Source of the DNA: Lactiplantibacillus plantarum | Lineage (GTDB): Bacteria > Bacillota > Bacilli > Lactobacillales > Lactobacillaceae | Assembly (NCBI RefSeq): GCF_014131735.1 | Contig: NZ_CP039121.1 | Span: forward strand, 2,666,001-2,730,000 | Length of the DNA stretch: 64,000 bases | Reading direction: 5' to 3' | Part shown: piece by piece, positions 45,314 to 54,391 of the stretch | Layout of the letters: every line of letters starts with the position of its first letter | How positions within the stretch are numbered: the stretch's first letter is position 1 | Position numbers and translations under genes: made by a program | The notes under the pieces: generated by a model | What the model was told of the DNA's origin: nothing | Database searches by the model: none | The model's input: only the letters and a program-made list of their open reading frames with translations

Positions 45314-45342
45314 TTGCCCCACCCGTCATAAACCGATACAAT
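45314..45342 (+). promoter_or_regulatory. Promoter of pepC
   Basis: TTGCCC (45314-45319), 17-bp spacer, TACAAT (45337-45342), 28 bp before the pepC start. Confidence 0.65.
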
Positions 45343-45370
45343 TAGAATTAGATTAAAGGAGAGTGATCTT

Positions 45371-46702
45371 TTGAGTAAAGCAATCAGTATGAACCAAATT
45401 GCTAACTTTCAAGCCGACTTGGACCAACGTCCCGAAGCAAAAGTCATCGAACGTAGTGTCACTAAGAACGGTATCTTAGCAAGCAGTCAAGATATTCAGG
45501 CGATGAGCCAAACCACACCAGTATTTTCCATTGATTTGGATACAGGTGACGTTGCGAACCAAAAGCAAAGTGGTCGTTGCTGGATGTTCGCCGCTTTAAA
45601 CACGATGCGGCATTCATTAGCTGAAAAATTCAACTTGAAACATTTCGAACTATCACAAAACTACACCTTTTTCTGGGATAAGTTCGAAAAAGCGAACTAT
45701 TTCTATGAAAACGTGTTGGCAACCGCTGACCAACCAACTAGCAGCCGTAAAGTTGCTTGGTTGATGACCACGCCACAACAAGATGGTGGCCAATGGGATA
45801 TGCTCGTTGCCATTATTCAGAAGTACGGTATCGTGCCTAAGAGTGTCATGCCTGAAACTTACAACAGTTCAAAATCGGCTGAAATCAACAGCACACTTAA
45901 CTTAAAGTTACGTAAAGATGCCGTTGAATTACGTGAACTAGTGGCTGCCGGAACTAGTGACGACGCGATTCAAGAACGCAAGGAAAAAATGTTAAATGAA
46001 GTCTATCGCATGTTAGCCTATGCCTTTGGCGAACCCGTTTCACATTTTGACTGGGAATATCGTGATGATAAGAAACAATACCACATCGACCAAAACTTGA
46101 CGCCACAAAGCTTCTTCGAAAAGTACGTTGGCTGGAATTTGGACGATTACGTTTCAATCATCAACGCCCCAACCGACGACAAGCCTTATAACCATACCTA
46201 CACGATTGAAATGTTAGGTAACGTCTTAGGTGGCCGTGAAGTCAAACATTTGAACGTGTCTATGGCCGACTTCAAGCAATTGGCCATCAAGCAATTACAA
46301 GCTGGCCAAAGTGTCTGGTTTGGTTGTGATGTTGGTCAATCCTCCGACCGCCAAAAAGGGGTCATGGCTACCGATGTCTACAGTAAAGATGAATTATTCG
46401 ACGTTGACCTTTCAATGTCGAAGGCTGAACGTCTTGATTACGGCGAAAGTCTGATGACCCACGCCATGGTTATCACCGGTGTCGACCTCGTTGACGGCCA
46501 ACCAACTAAGTGGAAGGTTGAAAATAGCTGGGGCGACAAAGTTGGGACTAAGGGCTTCTTCGTCATGAGCGATGCTTGGATGGACGAATACTGCTACCAA
46601 GTTGTTGTTAACAAGGAATTCTTGTCCGATGACTTAAAGGCAGCCCAAGCCGAAGAACCAACTGTTTTAGCACCTTGGGATCCAATGGGTGCATTAGCCT
46701 AA
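45371..46702 (+). CDS. pepC: Aminopeptidase C (bleomycin hydrolase family)
   Basis: A cytoplasmic cysteine aminopeptidase that cuts peptides from milk or plant proteins. The TTG start follows AAAGGAGAG. The 443 residues include the catalytic Cys in QSGRCWMFAALNTMR (near residue 70), His in MTHAMVITGVD and Asn in VENSWGDKVG. The C-terminal arm that plugs the active site in the hexamer ends in ALA. Confidence 0.96.
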   Translation: MSKAISMNQIANFQADLDQRPEAKVIERSVTKNGILASSQDIQAMSQTTPVFSIDLDTGDVANQKQSGRCWMFAALNTMRHSLAEKFNLKHFELSQNYTFFWDKFEKANYFYENVLATADQPTSSRKVAWLMTTPQQDGGQWDMLVAIIQKYGIVPKSVMPETYNSSKSAEINSTLNLKLRKDAVELRELVAAGTSDDAIQERKEKMLNEVYRMLAYAFGEPVSHFDWEYRDDKKQYHIDQNLTPQSFFEKYVGWNLDDYVSIINAPTDDKPYNHTYTIEMLGNVLGGREVKHLNVSMADFKQLAIKQLQAGQSVWFGCDVGQSSDRQKGVMATDVYSKDELFDVDLSMSKAERLDYGESLMTHAMVITGVDLVDGQPTKWKVENSWGDKVGTKGFFVMSDAWMDEYCYQVVVNKEFLSDDLKAAQAEEPTVLAPWDPMGALA

Positions 46703-46726
46703 TTAAGTTTAATGGGCCATCTAAAT

Positions 46727-46763
46727 TAAGCACCATCACTGCTTTAGCGTGATGGTGCTTTTT
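46727..46763 (+). terminator. Terminator of pepC
   Basis: AAGCACCATCAC...GTGATGGTGCTTTTT hairpin about 25 bp after the pepC stop. Confidence 0.85.
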
Positions 46764-46811
46764 GGACTGCATTAGACTTAACTACCGCTCAAGGAACTAC
46801 TAACAACAAAC

Positions 46812-46860
46812 AATAAAAAAATCGACCAAACTCGCGTGAGTTTAGTCGATTTTTTTATTA
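46812..46860. terminator. Second terminator, serving the metalloprotease gene
   Basis: AAAAAAATCGACCAAACTC with GAGTTTAGTCGATTTTTTT is an extended near-perfect hairpin with T runs on both strands. Confidence 0.8.
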
Positions 46861-46891
46861 TTACGTTTACTTATAGCAATCACTATTATAA

Positions 46892-47584
46892 TTATTTATA
46901 CATCTGCTTAAGCGTACTAATCTCACGAGTCGTGATATGTGCTGCTCGATGCGACTGGTAATACATCACCGCACTCTTATTGTTCTCATGCTCTAGTCCC
47001 AGTGCATGTCCCAATTCATGGGTCGCAACGGACAGCTTATATTCTACCGAATGATTGCTGGCTGGAAAGCGATTCGTGTAAATCACACACTTCGCCGAAT
47101 CCATCCAAGTTGTTCCTTGCGAACCACTTTGATAGTACGTCCGCCAAGTCCGGCCGATTTCCGATCCGGTCGTCTCCGTCTCGTCTTCACTCTCGCCCAA
47201 CGTAATCTGGGCTTTCGCTTGGTCCTTAGCCTCAACTAACCTCACCGCGTTAGTGTTATTCCAACGTTCCACGGCTCGTAGCCAAATCGCTCGATACACC
47301 TTGCTGTCACTCGTGATCCGATACGTGATGACCCGACTCTTAAAACGGGCCTTATAGTTCAAAACCTTAGTCCCGTTATTTATATAATCATATTGATAGT
47401 TATCCATCTGATCATTGTAGTAGACCTGATCATGCGTCGTATCGTGACCACTAGCCTTATCCGCTTCAACTCGCGACGCATTCGGGTTGATCAGCGTACT
47501 GATTTGTGGCGCAAACATCAACAGCATCCCGCAGAAGCCCAAGCTCATTATAATTAATAATAATAAATTTTTATGTTTCATCAT
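46892..47584 (-). CDS. Secreted or membrane-anchored matrixin-like zinc metalloprotease
   Basis: A small extracytoplasmic protease of about 230 residues from the ATG at 47584 (the ATG next to it at 47581 is possible). The N-terminal KHKNLLLLIIMSLGFCGMLL is a signal anchor or signal peptide. The zinc motif THELGHALGLEHE and the Met-turn region SAVMYYQSH assign it to the metzincins (matrixin-like M10). The body has no known substrate; cell-wall proteins or peptides are possible. It is monocistronic and terminated on both sides. Confidence 0.82.
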   Translation of the reverse strand: MMKHKNLLLLIIMSLGFCGMLLMFAPQISTLINPNASRVEADKASGHDTTHDQVYYNDQMDNYQYDYINNGTKVLNYKARFKSRVITYRITSDSKVYRAIWLRAVERWNNTNAVRLVEAKDQAKAQITLGESEDETETTGSEIGRTWRTYYQSGSQGTTWMDSAKCVIYTNRFPASNHSVEYKLSVATHELGHALGLEHENNKSAVMYYQSHRAAHITTREISTLKQMYK

Positions 47585-47873
47585 AACGTTACCCGGCTTT
47601 CTGATCAGATTTTTGGCTGTCAAGCGCGCCAAATCGCAACTTTGTCCAACTGATATGTTACAGCGTTCACCATTCTATTACAAGTTATATATTATATTTA
47701 TTTATGAAAACTGAAGGATTTTATTACATTAAAAATATTTATATTAACTCAAGCAGTTGTGAAAGCACTGTTATATCAACTTTTTAAGCCTGTATCATTT
47801 TTTGAGCACTCGTCGGCAATTATTATCAATGATTATAATTACTTATACTGGGCATTTATTTAACACTTTAACT

Positions 47874-47907
47874 AAAAAAAGAGCTTCAGCGTCTGCTGAA
47901 GCTCTTA
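47874..47907 (-). terminator. Terminator of the phosphoglycerate mutase gene
   Basis: AAGAGCTTCAGC with GCTGAAGCTCTT, with an A run at the left end (T run on the minus strand). Confidence 0.8.
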
Positions 47908-48003
47908 ACTCAGGCTCGATTAATCTGATAATGGTCTAAAAAAGCAGTCCAGATTAGCACTTACTTTAAATAAAAGTACCGCTTAGGAGAACTATTACTA
48001 AAT

Positions 48004-48681
48004 TTAATACTCTTCTTTACCGATAACGTGCAGTTGCCGATCAAGGTGATAACAAATTGGCACTCCGTTAGCAACTTCGACACCATCAATCCCAGTATCA
48101 CTAATATGCTCTAAATATTTGATCATCGCACGCAACGTACTACCATGCGCCACCACGAGTTGGTTTTGGCCGTCTAACAACCGCGGTGCAATCTCATCGA
48201 TCCAATAAGGCATGATGCGGTCGTAAGCCATCTTCAAGCTTTCTCCCCGCGGTTCGACGGCGGCACCGTACTTGGTGTAACGTCGATCATGGTCTAGTTC
48301 AGCTGGTGTCAACAACGGCGGCACCGTATAAAAGCTCCGCCGCCACTGTTGAACTTGCGCCTTACCGTACTCTTGACGAGTCACATCCTTATTTTGACCA
48401 CGTAAGGCACCGTAATGTCGTTCATTTAACCGCCACGTCTTATACTCAGGCAGCCATAACTGATCAATTTCACTTAACATAATATTCGCGGTAACGATAG
48501 CCCGTTTTAGGACTGAGGTATGTACAGCGCCAAACTGCAGTCCCGTAGCTCGTAATCGCTTGCCAGCTTGATGAGCCTGTGCAATACCCACTGCTGTTAG
48601 CGGGACGTCACTCCAACCGGTATACGTATTATCCCGATTGGCCGTACTCTCACCATGGCGAACCAATACTAGTTCTGTCAT
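48004..48681 (-). CDS. gpmA: Cofactor-dependent phosphoglycerate mutase family protein
   Basis: It resembles 2,3-bisphosphoglycerate-dependent phosphoglycerate mutase, interconverting 3- and 2-phosphoglycerate in glycolysis. The start at 48681 ([12 protein letters not shown]) has GGGAAAGAG before it. Catalytic His is in [17 protein letters not shown], Arg/Glu in [14 protein letters not shown] and the second His in [16 protein letters not shown]. The 225 residues and the motifs fit. It might be one of several paralogues in the genome. Confidence 0.9.
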
Positions 48682-48780
48682 TCTCTTTCCCACCTACTAT
48701 CTTCAATACTTCCTATGATAATCGATTTGGTTCATTTTTCAAAGTCACAACCAGCTGTTACGTGAGATAACGCGCTTGCC

Positions 48781-48822
48781 ACAAAAAAACGGTCAAGCTG
48801 ATTAATATCACCCTGACCGTCC
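48781..48822 (-). terminator. Terminator of the DMT transporter gene
   Basis: ACGGTCAGGG...CTTGACCGTTTTTTT on the minus strand is a clear hairpin. Confidence 0.8.
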
Positions 48823-48830
48823 ACGATTAA

Positions 48831-49856
48831 TTAATTTTCTTGATTTGAAACGGCGTGTGCGGCTTTGATGACATGTTCATCATCAGTGGCGGCCGCTGTT
48901 GGCTGCTCAATCGCACCCATCGTATCCCGTTCACGGAACCGATTACCGACAAAGGTCACGACGGAACCAATCAAAATCACAACAATTCCGACCACTGTCG
49001 TCCACAAAATTTGTTCATGGAGGATCAACGCTGCTAAGATTGGCGCCAACCCCGGCTTAATGAAGAATACTAGGGAAGCCGTTGAAACATCGGTTTGTTC
49101 CATTGCCAAGAAATAAAACGCGAAGCCCCCACCAGTAACACAAACGCCGATAAAAAATAGTAACCAGAAATAGTTGAGATTAACATTCACCAAAACCGGA
49201 ATGGCAGCAAATTGCCGCAAACCGATGGCCGTCAACCCATTGGCGACAGCCGGAATCTTAGTAATCCAAGCTAAAACTAGAAGTTCAAACGCACCAGCAA
49301 AGAAAGTAAAACAAGTCATCGTCAGCCCATTCAAGCCCCGTTTAACAGACCCATAACGCGAGATGATACTGTACAGCCCAAAAGTCACGGCAGACCCGAT
49401 GGCTAATAGCAGCCCGAGCCCATTCGTCAAATGGGCCGGATTAACAATGATCAACAACCCAATCACAGAAATCACGACGGAGATCAAGTTAGCTCGACCC
49501 AACCGTTCTCGCAGAATTAAATAGGAGAATAATAGCGCAAATACCGGATTACAACTAAACAATACGGCCACAGTCGAAGCTTGATCGACCGTAATCGCGA
49601 GTTGGTAAAGCGACATACTGACAATGACACACACTAGCCCGGTTAAAGCAAATAGCCGCCAGTCAGCACTCACTAACTTTCGTCCGGTTTGCTTTAATGC
49701 CCGCAATGCAAATGGCAGTAACACAATTGCCCCAATAAAAAATCGAATTAGATTCAATTGGATTGGGTTAAAGGCACTGCCGGCCATCTTTAGCGCAATT
49801 TCCATCGAACTAAACATTAAGGTCGAAATTGCAATGTAAAGATATGCTTTCTTCAC
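48831..49856 (-). CDS. EamA/DMT-superfamily transporter
   Basis: A 341-residue membrane protein with ten hydrophobic segments in two EamA repeats (starting about residues 5 and 150). Conserved DMT segments include ALRALKQTGRK and SCNPVFALLFSYLILRERLG in repeat one and FFIKPGLAPILAALILHEQI in repeat two. It likely exports a small metabolite or amino acid; the cargo is unknown. It stands alone. Confidence 0.85.
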   Translation of the reverse strand: MKKAYLYIAISTLMFSSMEIALKMAGSAFNPIQLNLIRFFIGAIVLLPFALRALKQTGRKLVSADWRLFALTGLVCVIVSMSLYQLAITVDQASTVAVLFSCNPVFALLFSYLILRERLGRANLISVVISVIGLLIIVNPAHLTNGLGLLLAIGSAVTFGLYSIISRYGSVKRGLNGLTMTCFTFFAGAFELLVLAWITKIPAVANGLTAIGLRQFAAIPVLVNVNLNYFWLLFFIGVCVTGGGFAFYFLAMEQTDVSTASLVFFIKPGLAPILAALILHEQILWTTVVGIVVILIGSVVTFVGNRFRERDTMGAIEQPTAAATDDEHVIKAAHAVSNQEN

Positions 49857-50216
49857 GAAACGTTCGCTTCCTTCTTAATCAAAATTTAATACGCAACGGT
49901 TCTCAGTATAGCACCATTTTCACGTGACTTTCAAATCAGCTCAGTATACTACCTCGCTTTTATCCACGGGAAAACGCCGTTTAACGCGGAATCAGGCGTT
50001 ATTTTTTTCAATTTTTAATTGCCTTTGAAAACAATTTTCATCAGGCTTGAACCATTCAATGGCATCTTGCCGCCTCAACCATCATCCAGCACGCACTCAT
50101 CAGCTTGTCATCAAAAACTACCAGCGAGACGTGTTGGGACGGCCCTGAGCAGAAAGTATCTAATTGGTCAAACCTTGTTGACCGAACTAAATTGAGTTTT
50201 CATCATTAACAACCAG
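49857..50216. other. 360-bp gap upstream of the DMT transporter
   Basis: I see no gene. It contains the transporter's promoter region and, at its right-hand end, the terminator of the AEC permease. Confidence 0.45.
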
Positions 50217-50272
50217 CAAAAAAGCACCCGCAACGCCTGTCACTAGTGGCACGCATTCGGGTACTTTTAATT
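50217..50272 (-). terminator. Terminator of the AEC permease gene
   Basis: A long imperfect hairpin with the arms AGTACCCG and GGGTGCTTTTTT on the minus strand lies downstream of the gene. Confidence 0.75.
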
Positions 50273-50288
50273 TTAAGTCACACAATAA

Positions 50289-51251
50289 TTAACGAATAAA
50301 GTTGGCTTGAACGATCACCATCAAAATCGGAATAACGATTAGGCTCAATAGTGTCGTTTCTGTCACCATGACCGCGGCATAATCGGCATCCGCCCCGTAC
50401 AGTTTGGAGACAACTGGTGCGTTCGTCATGACGGGCATCGCGGACTGCAGAATGAAGACTTGCTTCATCTCCAATGGAATCGACATTGGAATAAGCATCA
50501 GCGTCATCAGTACCGGCGCAAGGATAAAACGCCCAAGTAAAATTCCCAAGCTATCCCGGTCGAAGCGCATGCTGCTTAACCCGGCGTTGGCCATTGAAAT
50601 CCCAATAAAGATCATGGACAGCGGAATCGTTAGACCGCCGATATATGAGAAATCATCCATCAAGAATTTTGGAACGTGAATGTTTCCTAGAACAAGCAAG
50701 ACACCAATCATAAATCCTAGTAATGGCGGTGAGAAGATCTTGGTCAGTGTCTGCTTCAAGTCAAACTTAGCGGTGCCAGTACCGTCACGTTGAATCAAAT
50801 AAACGCCCAGCGTCCAGAAAATGGTGGTATTGGCCATGTAATAAACTAACACGTATGGCAATGCGCTGTTCCCAAACAAGGCTTGATTAACCGGTAGCCC
50901 AATAAACACCGTATTGGAGTTCAAAAACATGGAGGCAAATAAGCCGCGATGACTCTTTTTAATATTTAAGGCTCGCATCACCCCGAACGAAATGCCAAAC
51001 AAAATAGCCATATTAAGAACTGGAAAACGTAATCCTGGCAACGTTGATAATAATTTATGCGCTGTAAACTGCTTTGTGATCGTTGCAATCATATAGGCTG
51101 GTAGCGCAATTTGAGTGACCAATCGGGCAATCAGCTTAGTCGCACTTTCATTAAACCAGCCCCAGCGTGCCAACAAGTAACCAACTGCAATCATCACGAT
51201 GATCGTCATGACACCTTGAATACTCTGCACGAATGTCTGTAAAATTTGCAC
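50289..51251 (-). CDS. AEC-family permease (malate/auxin-carrier type)
   Basis: A membrane transporter of 320 residues with about ten segments; a GTG at 51251 with an AGAGGGG site is preferred. The family includes lactobacillus malate permeases, but the cargo is not readable from the sequence. The first helix (VMTIIVMIAVGYLLARWGWF), LNSNTVFIGLPV and PVMTNAPVVSKLYGADAD are conserved. No malolactic enzyme is adjacent. Confidence 0.85.
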   Translation of the reverse strand: MQILQTFVQSIQGVMTIIVMIAVGYLLARWGWFNESATKLIARLVTQIALPAYMIATITKQFTAHKLLSTLPGLRFPVLNMAILFGISFGVMRALNIKKSHRGLFASMFLNSNTVFIGLPVNQALFGNSALPYVLVYYMANTTIFWTLGVYLIQRDGTGTAKFDLKQTLTKIFSPPLLGFMIGVLLVLGNIHVPKFLMDDFSYIGGLTIPLSMIFIGISMANAGLSSMRFDRDSLGILLGRFILAPVLMTLMLIPMSIPLEMKQVFILQSAMPVMTNAPVVSKLYGADADYAAVMVTETTLLSLIVIPILMVIVQANFIR

Positions 51252-51390
51252 GCTCAGTCTTCCCCTCTTAACAAATTGCTCATCATTGAATATCGCTATC
51301 AAGCTATGTAAAATAATAATTCAATGAGAATTATTCAAGTATACCACTGTTTTATGATGGCTTGTACCGTAATTTATAGATGGAAACGTT

Positions 51391-51419
51391 TGACGCCGGT
51401 CACAATATTACTTATAGTG
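51391..51419 (+). promoter_or_regulatory. Possible promoter of the LCP gene
   Basis: TTGACG (51391-51396) and TATAGT (51414-51419) with a 17-bp spacer, followed by an untranslated leader of about 130 nt. Confidence 0.5.
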
Positions 51420-51560
51420 TTCTATAATTGTGTTACTACTGATGCCAGTAATTTTTTGATTATTAAAATCTTTTTAAATTACTAACTTTAAGGACCAATG
51501 ATTTGCTAAACGTCATAAAATGACTATTGAGGGAAAAATCTAAAGTGATGAGGAACGAAT

Positions 51561-52754
51561 ATGTCAGAAAATAACAATGATAATGAAATGGGACCACGCC
51601 AACGCCGCTATCGTGAACAGCAACAGCGTAACCCACATTTGAAACCACACAAAAAACGTCCTTGGTTAATTACTTTACTAATCGTCGTTGTCCTGTTGAT
51701 CGTTACGGGTGGCTGGTGGGGCTACAAGACCTGGAATGCCGCTAAGGATACGATGAATACGACCTACCAGTCGACCGGCTCGACCAAGCTTCGGAATGTT
51801 GATGCCGTTATTAAGAAGGGCAAGCCATTCTCGATTCTACTGTTGGGAACTGATACTGGTGCACTAGGTCGCGGCAAGGACTTCTCAGCCCGGACTGATA
51901 CCATGATTGTTGCGACAATCAATCCTAAAAAAGAAAGTATGACGCTCACTAGTATTCCACGGGATACGCAAGTGATGATCGATGGGCAATCACAAAAAAT
52001 TAACGCAGCCTACACCATTGGGGGCGCAAGTGGTGCCGTCAAGTCAGTAGAGAAGTTACTGGATGTTCCAATTGACTTCTACGTCTTACTGAACATGGGT
52101 GGTTTAAAACAGATCATCAACGCGATGGGCGGCGTGACCGTGACACCTAAGCTGACTTTCAAATACGGTAATGCCAACGTTAAGAAAGGCGTTAAGATCA
52201 AACTTAATGGTGCAGCGGCACTTGATTACTCACGGATGCGTTATGACGATCCTCAGGGTGATTATGGTCGTCAAAAACGGCAACGGCAGGTTATTATGGC
52301 CATGGTTAGTCAGTCTAACTCACTTGGGTCAATTGCCAATATTGAAAAGATTACGAAAAAACTCGCTAAGAACATGCGCACCGACTTAACTTGGAATGAC
52401 ATGGTCGCACTCGATACGAAGTACAAGAATGCGTCTCACCATGCCAAATCATATACCGTTCAAGGTACTGACGCGACGATCGATGGGCTCTCTTATCAAG
52501 TTGCCTCTTCGTCAGAACGTTACAAGAATTCGAAGCGCATCCGTAAAGCGCTGGGACTCTCAAACAGTAATTTAACAGAGTCAGTCTTCTCTGAGACAGC
52601 TTCAATTACAACGGGTAGCTCAAGTTCCAGTTCAAGTTCATCAAGTACCACAACGTCTAGTGATACCACTACTTATGGCACTAGTACGACACAAGATACA
52701 ACGACGCAGGACCAGACCACGACTCAAGATCAAACCACGACTAATCAGTACTAA
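51561..52754 (+). CDS. LytR-CpsA-Psr family cell-wall ligase
   Basis: An LCP enzyme that attaches teichoic acid or polysaccharide chains to peptidoglycan. The 397 residues have a charged N-terminal cytoplasmic tail, one membrane segment (WLITLLIVVVLLIVTGGWW, near residue 35), then the LCP domain with LLLGTDTG, ARTDTMIVATINPKKE, TLTSIPRDTQV and GAAALDYSRMRYDDPQGDYGRQKRQR. The C terminus (from ~residue 350) is a Ser/Thr tract with a repeated TTTQDQ unit, likely disordered and perhaps length-variable. Confidence 0.9.
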   Translation: MSENNNDNEMGPRQRRYREQQQRNPHLKPHKKRPWLITLLIVVVLLIVTGGWWGYKTWNAAKDTMNTTYQSTGSTKLRNVDAVIKKGKPFSILLLGTDTGALGRGKDFSARTDTMIVATINPKKESMTLTSIPRDTQVMIDGQSQKINAAYTIGGASGAVKSVEKLLDVPIDFYVLLNMGGLKQIINAMGGVTVTPKLTFKYGNANVKKGVKIKLNGAAALDYSRMRYDDPQGDYGRQKRQRQVIMAMVSQSNSLGSIANIEKITKKLAKNMRTDLTWNDMVALDTKYKNASHHAKSYTVQGTDATIDGLSYQVASSSERYKNSKRIRKALGLSNSNLTESVFSETASITTGSSSSSSSSSSTTTSSDTTTYGTSTTQDTTTQDQTTTQDQTTTNQY

Positions 52755-52762
52755 GCAACTAT

Positions 52763-52812
52763 TAAAAAATGGGTTTCTTCAGAATAAAAATTCTGAGAAG
52801 CCCATTTTTTGA
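52763..52812. terminator. Bidirectional terminator between the LCP and accA genes
   Basis: AAAAAATGGGTTTCTTCAGAAT and ATTCTGAGAAGCCCATTTTTT form an extended hairpin with T runs both ways. Confidence 0.85.
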
Positions 52813-52821
52813 TGATTATTT

Positions 52822-53595
52822 TTAATTGACCGGCCAAGATTGTAAAAAGTGTTGAAACTTTGCTTCGCGCTGTTCAATTAGATCCGGTGCCGGCAATGCT
52901 TCTAGTGCGGCAAGTTGGGTCTCAATCGCCTGGTTGATCGCAGCGACTAATGTCTGATCCTGATGGTCAATAACCAGGTCAACTAAGCCGCGCGACTGCA
53001 AAGCGCTAGCTGTCATTGGTAATAAATCGATGGCGTCACTGCTGGTCTGTTGCCCATGTAAAATCGCGGTGACTGCCTCGGGAGAAGCAACGTTGAAAAG
53101 TGCATCATCTAGCATGATAATGCGGTTGGCGTTGGCAAAAGCTAACGCCCCACCGCTATGGCCCTCACCGAGAAATACAACAACGTTCGGTACGGTCAGC
53201 TGACCAGTCGCCGCAATCAAGTCCGCAATGGCCTGACTCTGACCATAGCGTTCCGATTGGGGGCTCGCATCAGCACCTGGCATATTGATTAAGCTAACGA
53301 CCGGCCACCCAAATTTAGCCGCATGGGTTACGACTCTTAACGCCGTGCGATAGCCGGGAACAGTTAATGCTCCCCCGTTTTTTCGACGCCGGCTCGCAAT
53401 ATCAACACCCCGGTCAACGCCCAGAACAGCTAATTGGCGACCAGTGGCAGTGCGCCCAAAGCCCGCCGTTAAAGCCGCATCCTGACCTAATAAGCGGTCA
53501 CCCCGTTGTTGCGTCATTGTCGGCAATAACGCTTGAATGATAGTCGGCGCACTGATCCGATCAGCCGCCCGTAATCGCTGTAATCGTTTATCCAT
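52822..53595 (-). CDS. accA: Acetyl-CoA carboxylase carboxyltransferase subunit alpha
   Basis: Part of the carboxyltransferase that moves CO2 from carboxybiotin to acetyl-CoA. The 257 residues contain the crotonase-type segments FGWPVVSLINMPGADAS and FLGEGHSGGALAFANANRIIMLDDALFNVASPEA. Short for AccA (normally ~315 in E. coli), but lactobacillus forms are shorter at the N terminus. The start at 53595 overlaps accD by 8 bp. It ends the fabH-acc cluster. Confidence 0.92.
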   Translation of the reverse strand: MDKRLQRLRAADRISAPTIIQALLPTMTQQRGDRLLGQDAALTAGFGRTATGRQLAVLGVDRGVDIASRRRKNGGALTVPGYRTALRVVTHAAKFGWPVVSLINMPGADASPQSERYGQSQAIADLIAATGQLTVPNVVVFLGEGHSGGALAFANANRIIMLDDALFNVASPEAVTAILHGQQTSSDAIDLLPMTASALQSRGLVDLVIDHQDQTLVAAINQAIETQLAALEALPAPDLIEQREAKFQHFLQSWPVN

Positions 53596-54391
53596 GGGCT
53601 GACCTCCCAATTCCATAATTCACTAATGCTTGTCCTAGCGTTGACCGCAATTGAGGTCGTTCAACAACTGCATCCACCATACCATTTTTAAACAGCTGAT
53701 CCGCCGTTTGAAAATCCGCCGGCAGTTTGACAGGCAAAGTTTGTTGGATGACCCGGGCTCCGGCAAAGCCAATCTTAGCACCCGCTTCTGCGATAATCAG
53801 GTCACCCTTAAACGCAAAACTCGCCGATACGCCCCCCATAGTGGGATCTGTCAGCACTGTGATCAAGGGTAACGGCGTTGCTGCTAACCGTGCTAATTCT
53901 GCCAGAATCAAATTCATTCCGACCAAGGCATAAACACCTTCTTGCATCCGAGCACCACCTGAGGCGGTCACAATGATCAGTGGTAACCGTTGGGCCCGCG
54001 CTTGTTCACTAGCATGCAATAAGCGACGTGTGACCGCCGTGTTTAACGTCCCCATCATAAAATGACTATCCATCACTGCTAAGATACAGGGTTGTTGCTC
54101 AATCAAGGCCGTTCCACAGACAACAGCCTCGTTTAATCCGGTCTGGCGTTGGGCCCGCCGCAGTTTGTTCGTATAGTCCGGGAACCCCAGCTGATTGACA
54201 GGCCGCTCAGTCATCGTCAACGGCTGAAACGACCCTTCGTCGACGAGTTGTTCTAATCGTTGCGCCGTCGTCAGTCGTTGCCAATAGTGACAATAAGGAC
54301 ATTGCTGATAAGTGCCCCATTGGCGTTGGTGGACGTGCCGACCGCACTTAGGGCAGGCTTGCCAGGTCCCAGAAGCTGGATAATGACTCAT
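53588..54391 (-). CDS. accD: Acetyl-CoA carboxylase carboxyltransferase subunit beta
   Basis: The second carboxyltransferase subunit, 267 residues. The N-terminal zinc finger is CPKCGRHVHQRQWGTYQQCPYC; SGGARMQEGVYAL and LTDPTMGGVSASFAFKGD form the acyl-CoA site. The start at 54391 has a GGGAGG site inside accC, and the genes overlap by 4 bp. Confidence 0.95.
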   Translation of the reverse strand: MSHYPASGTWQACPKCGRHVHQRQWGTYQQCPYCHYWQRLTTAQRLEQLVDEGSFQPLTMTERPVNQLGFPDYTNKLRRAQRQTGLNEAVVCGTALIEQQPCILAVMDSHFMMGTLNTAVTRRLLHASEQARAQRLPLIIVTASGGARMQEGVYALVGMNLILAELARLAATPLPLITVLTDPTMGGVSASFAFKGDLIIAEAGAKIGFAGARVIQQTLPVKLPADFQTADQLFKNGMVDAVVERPQLRSTLGQALVNYGIGRSAHG

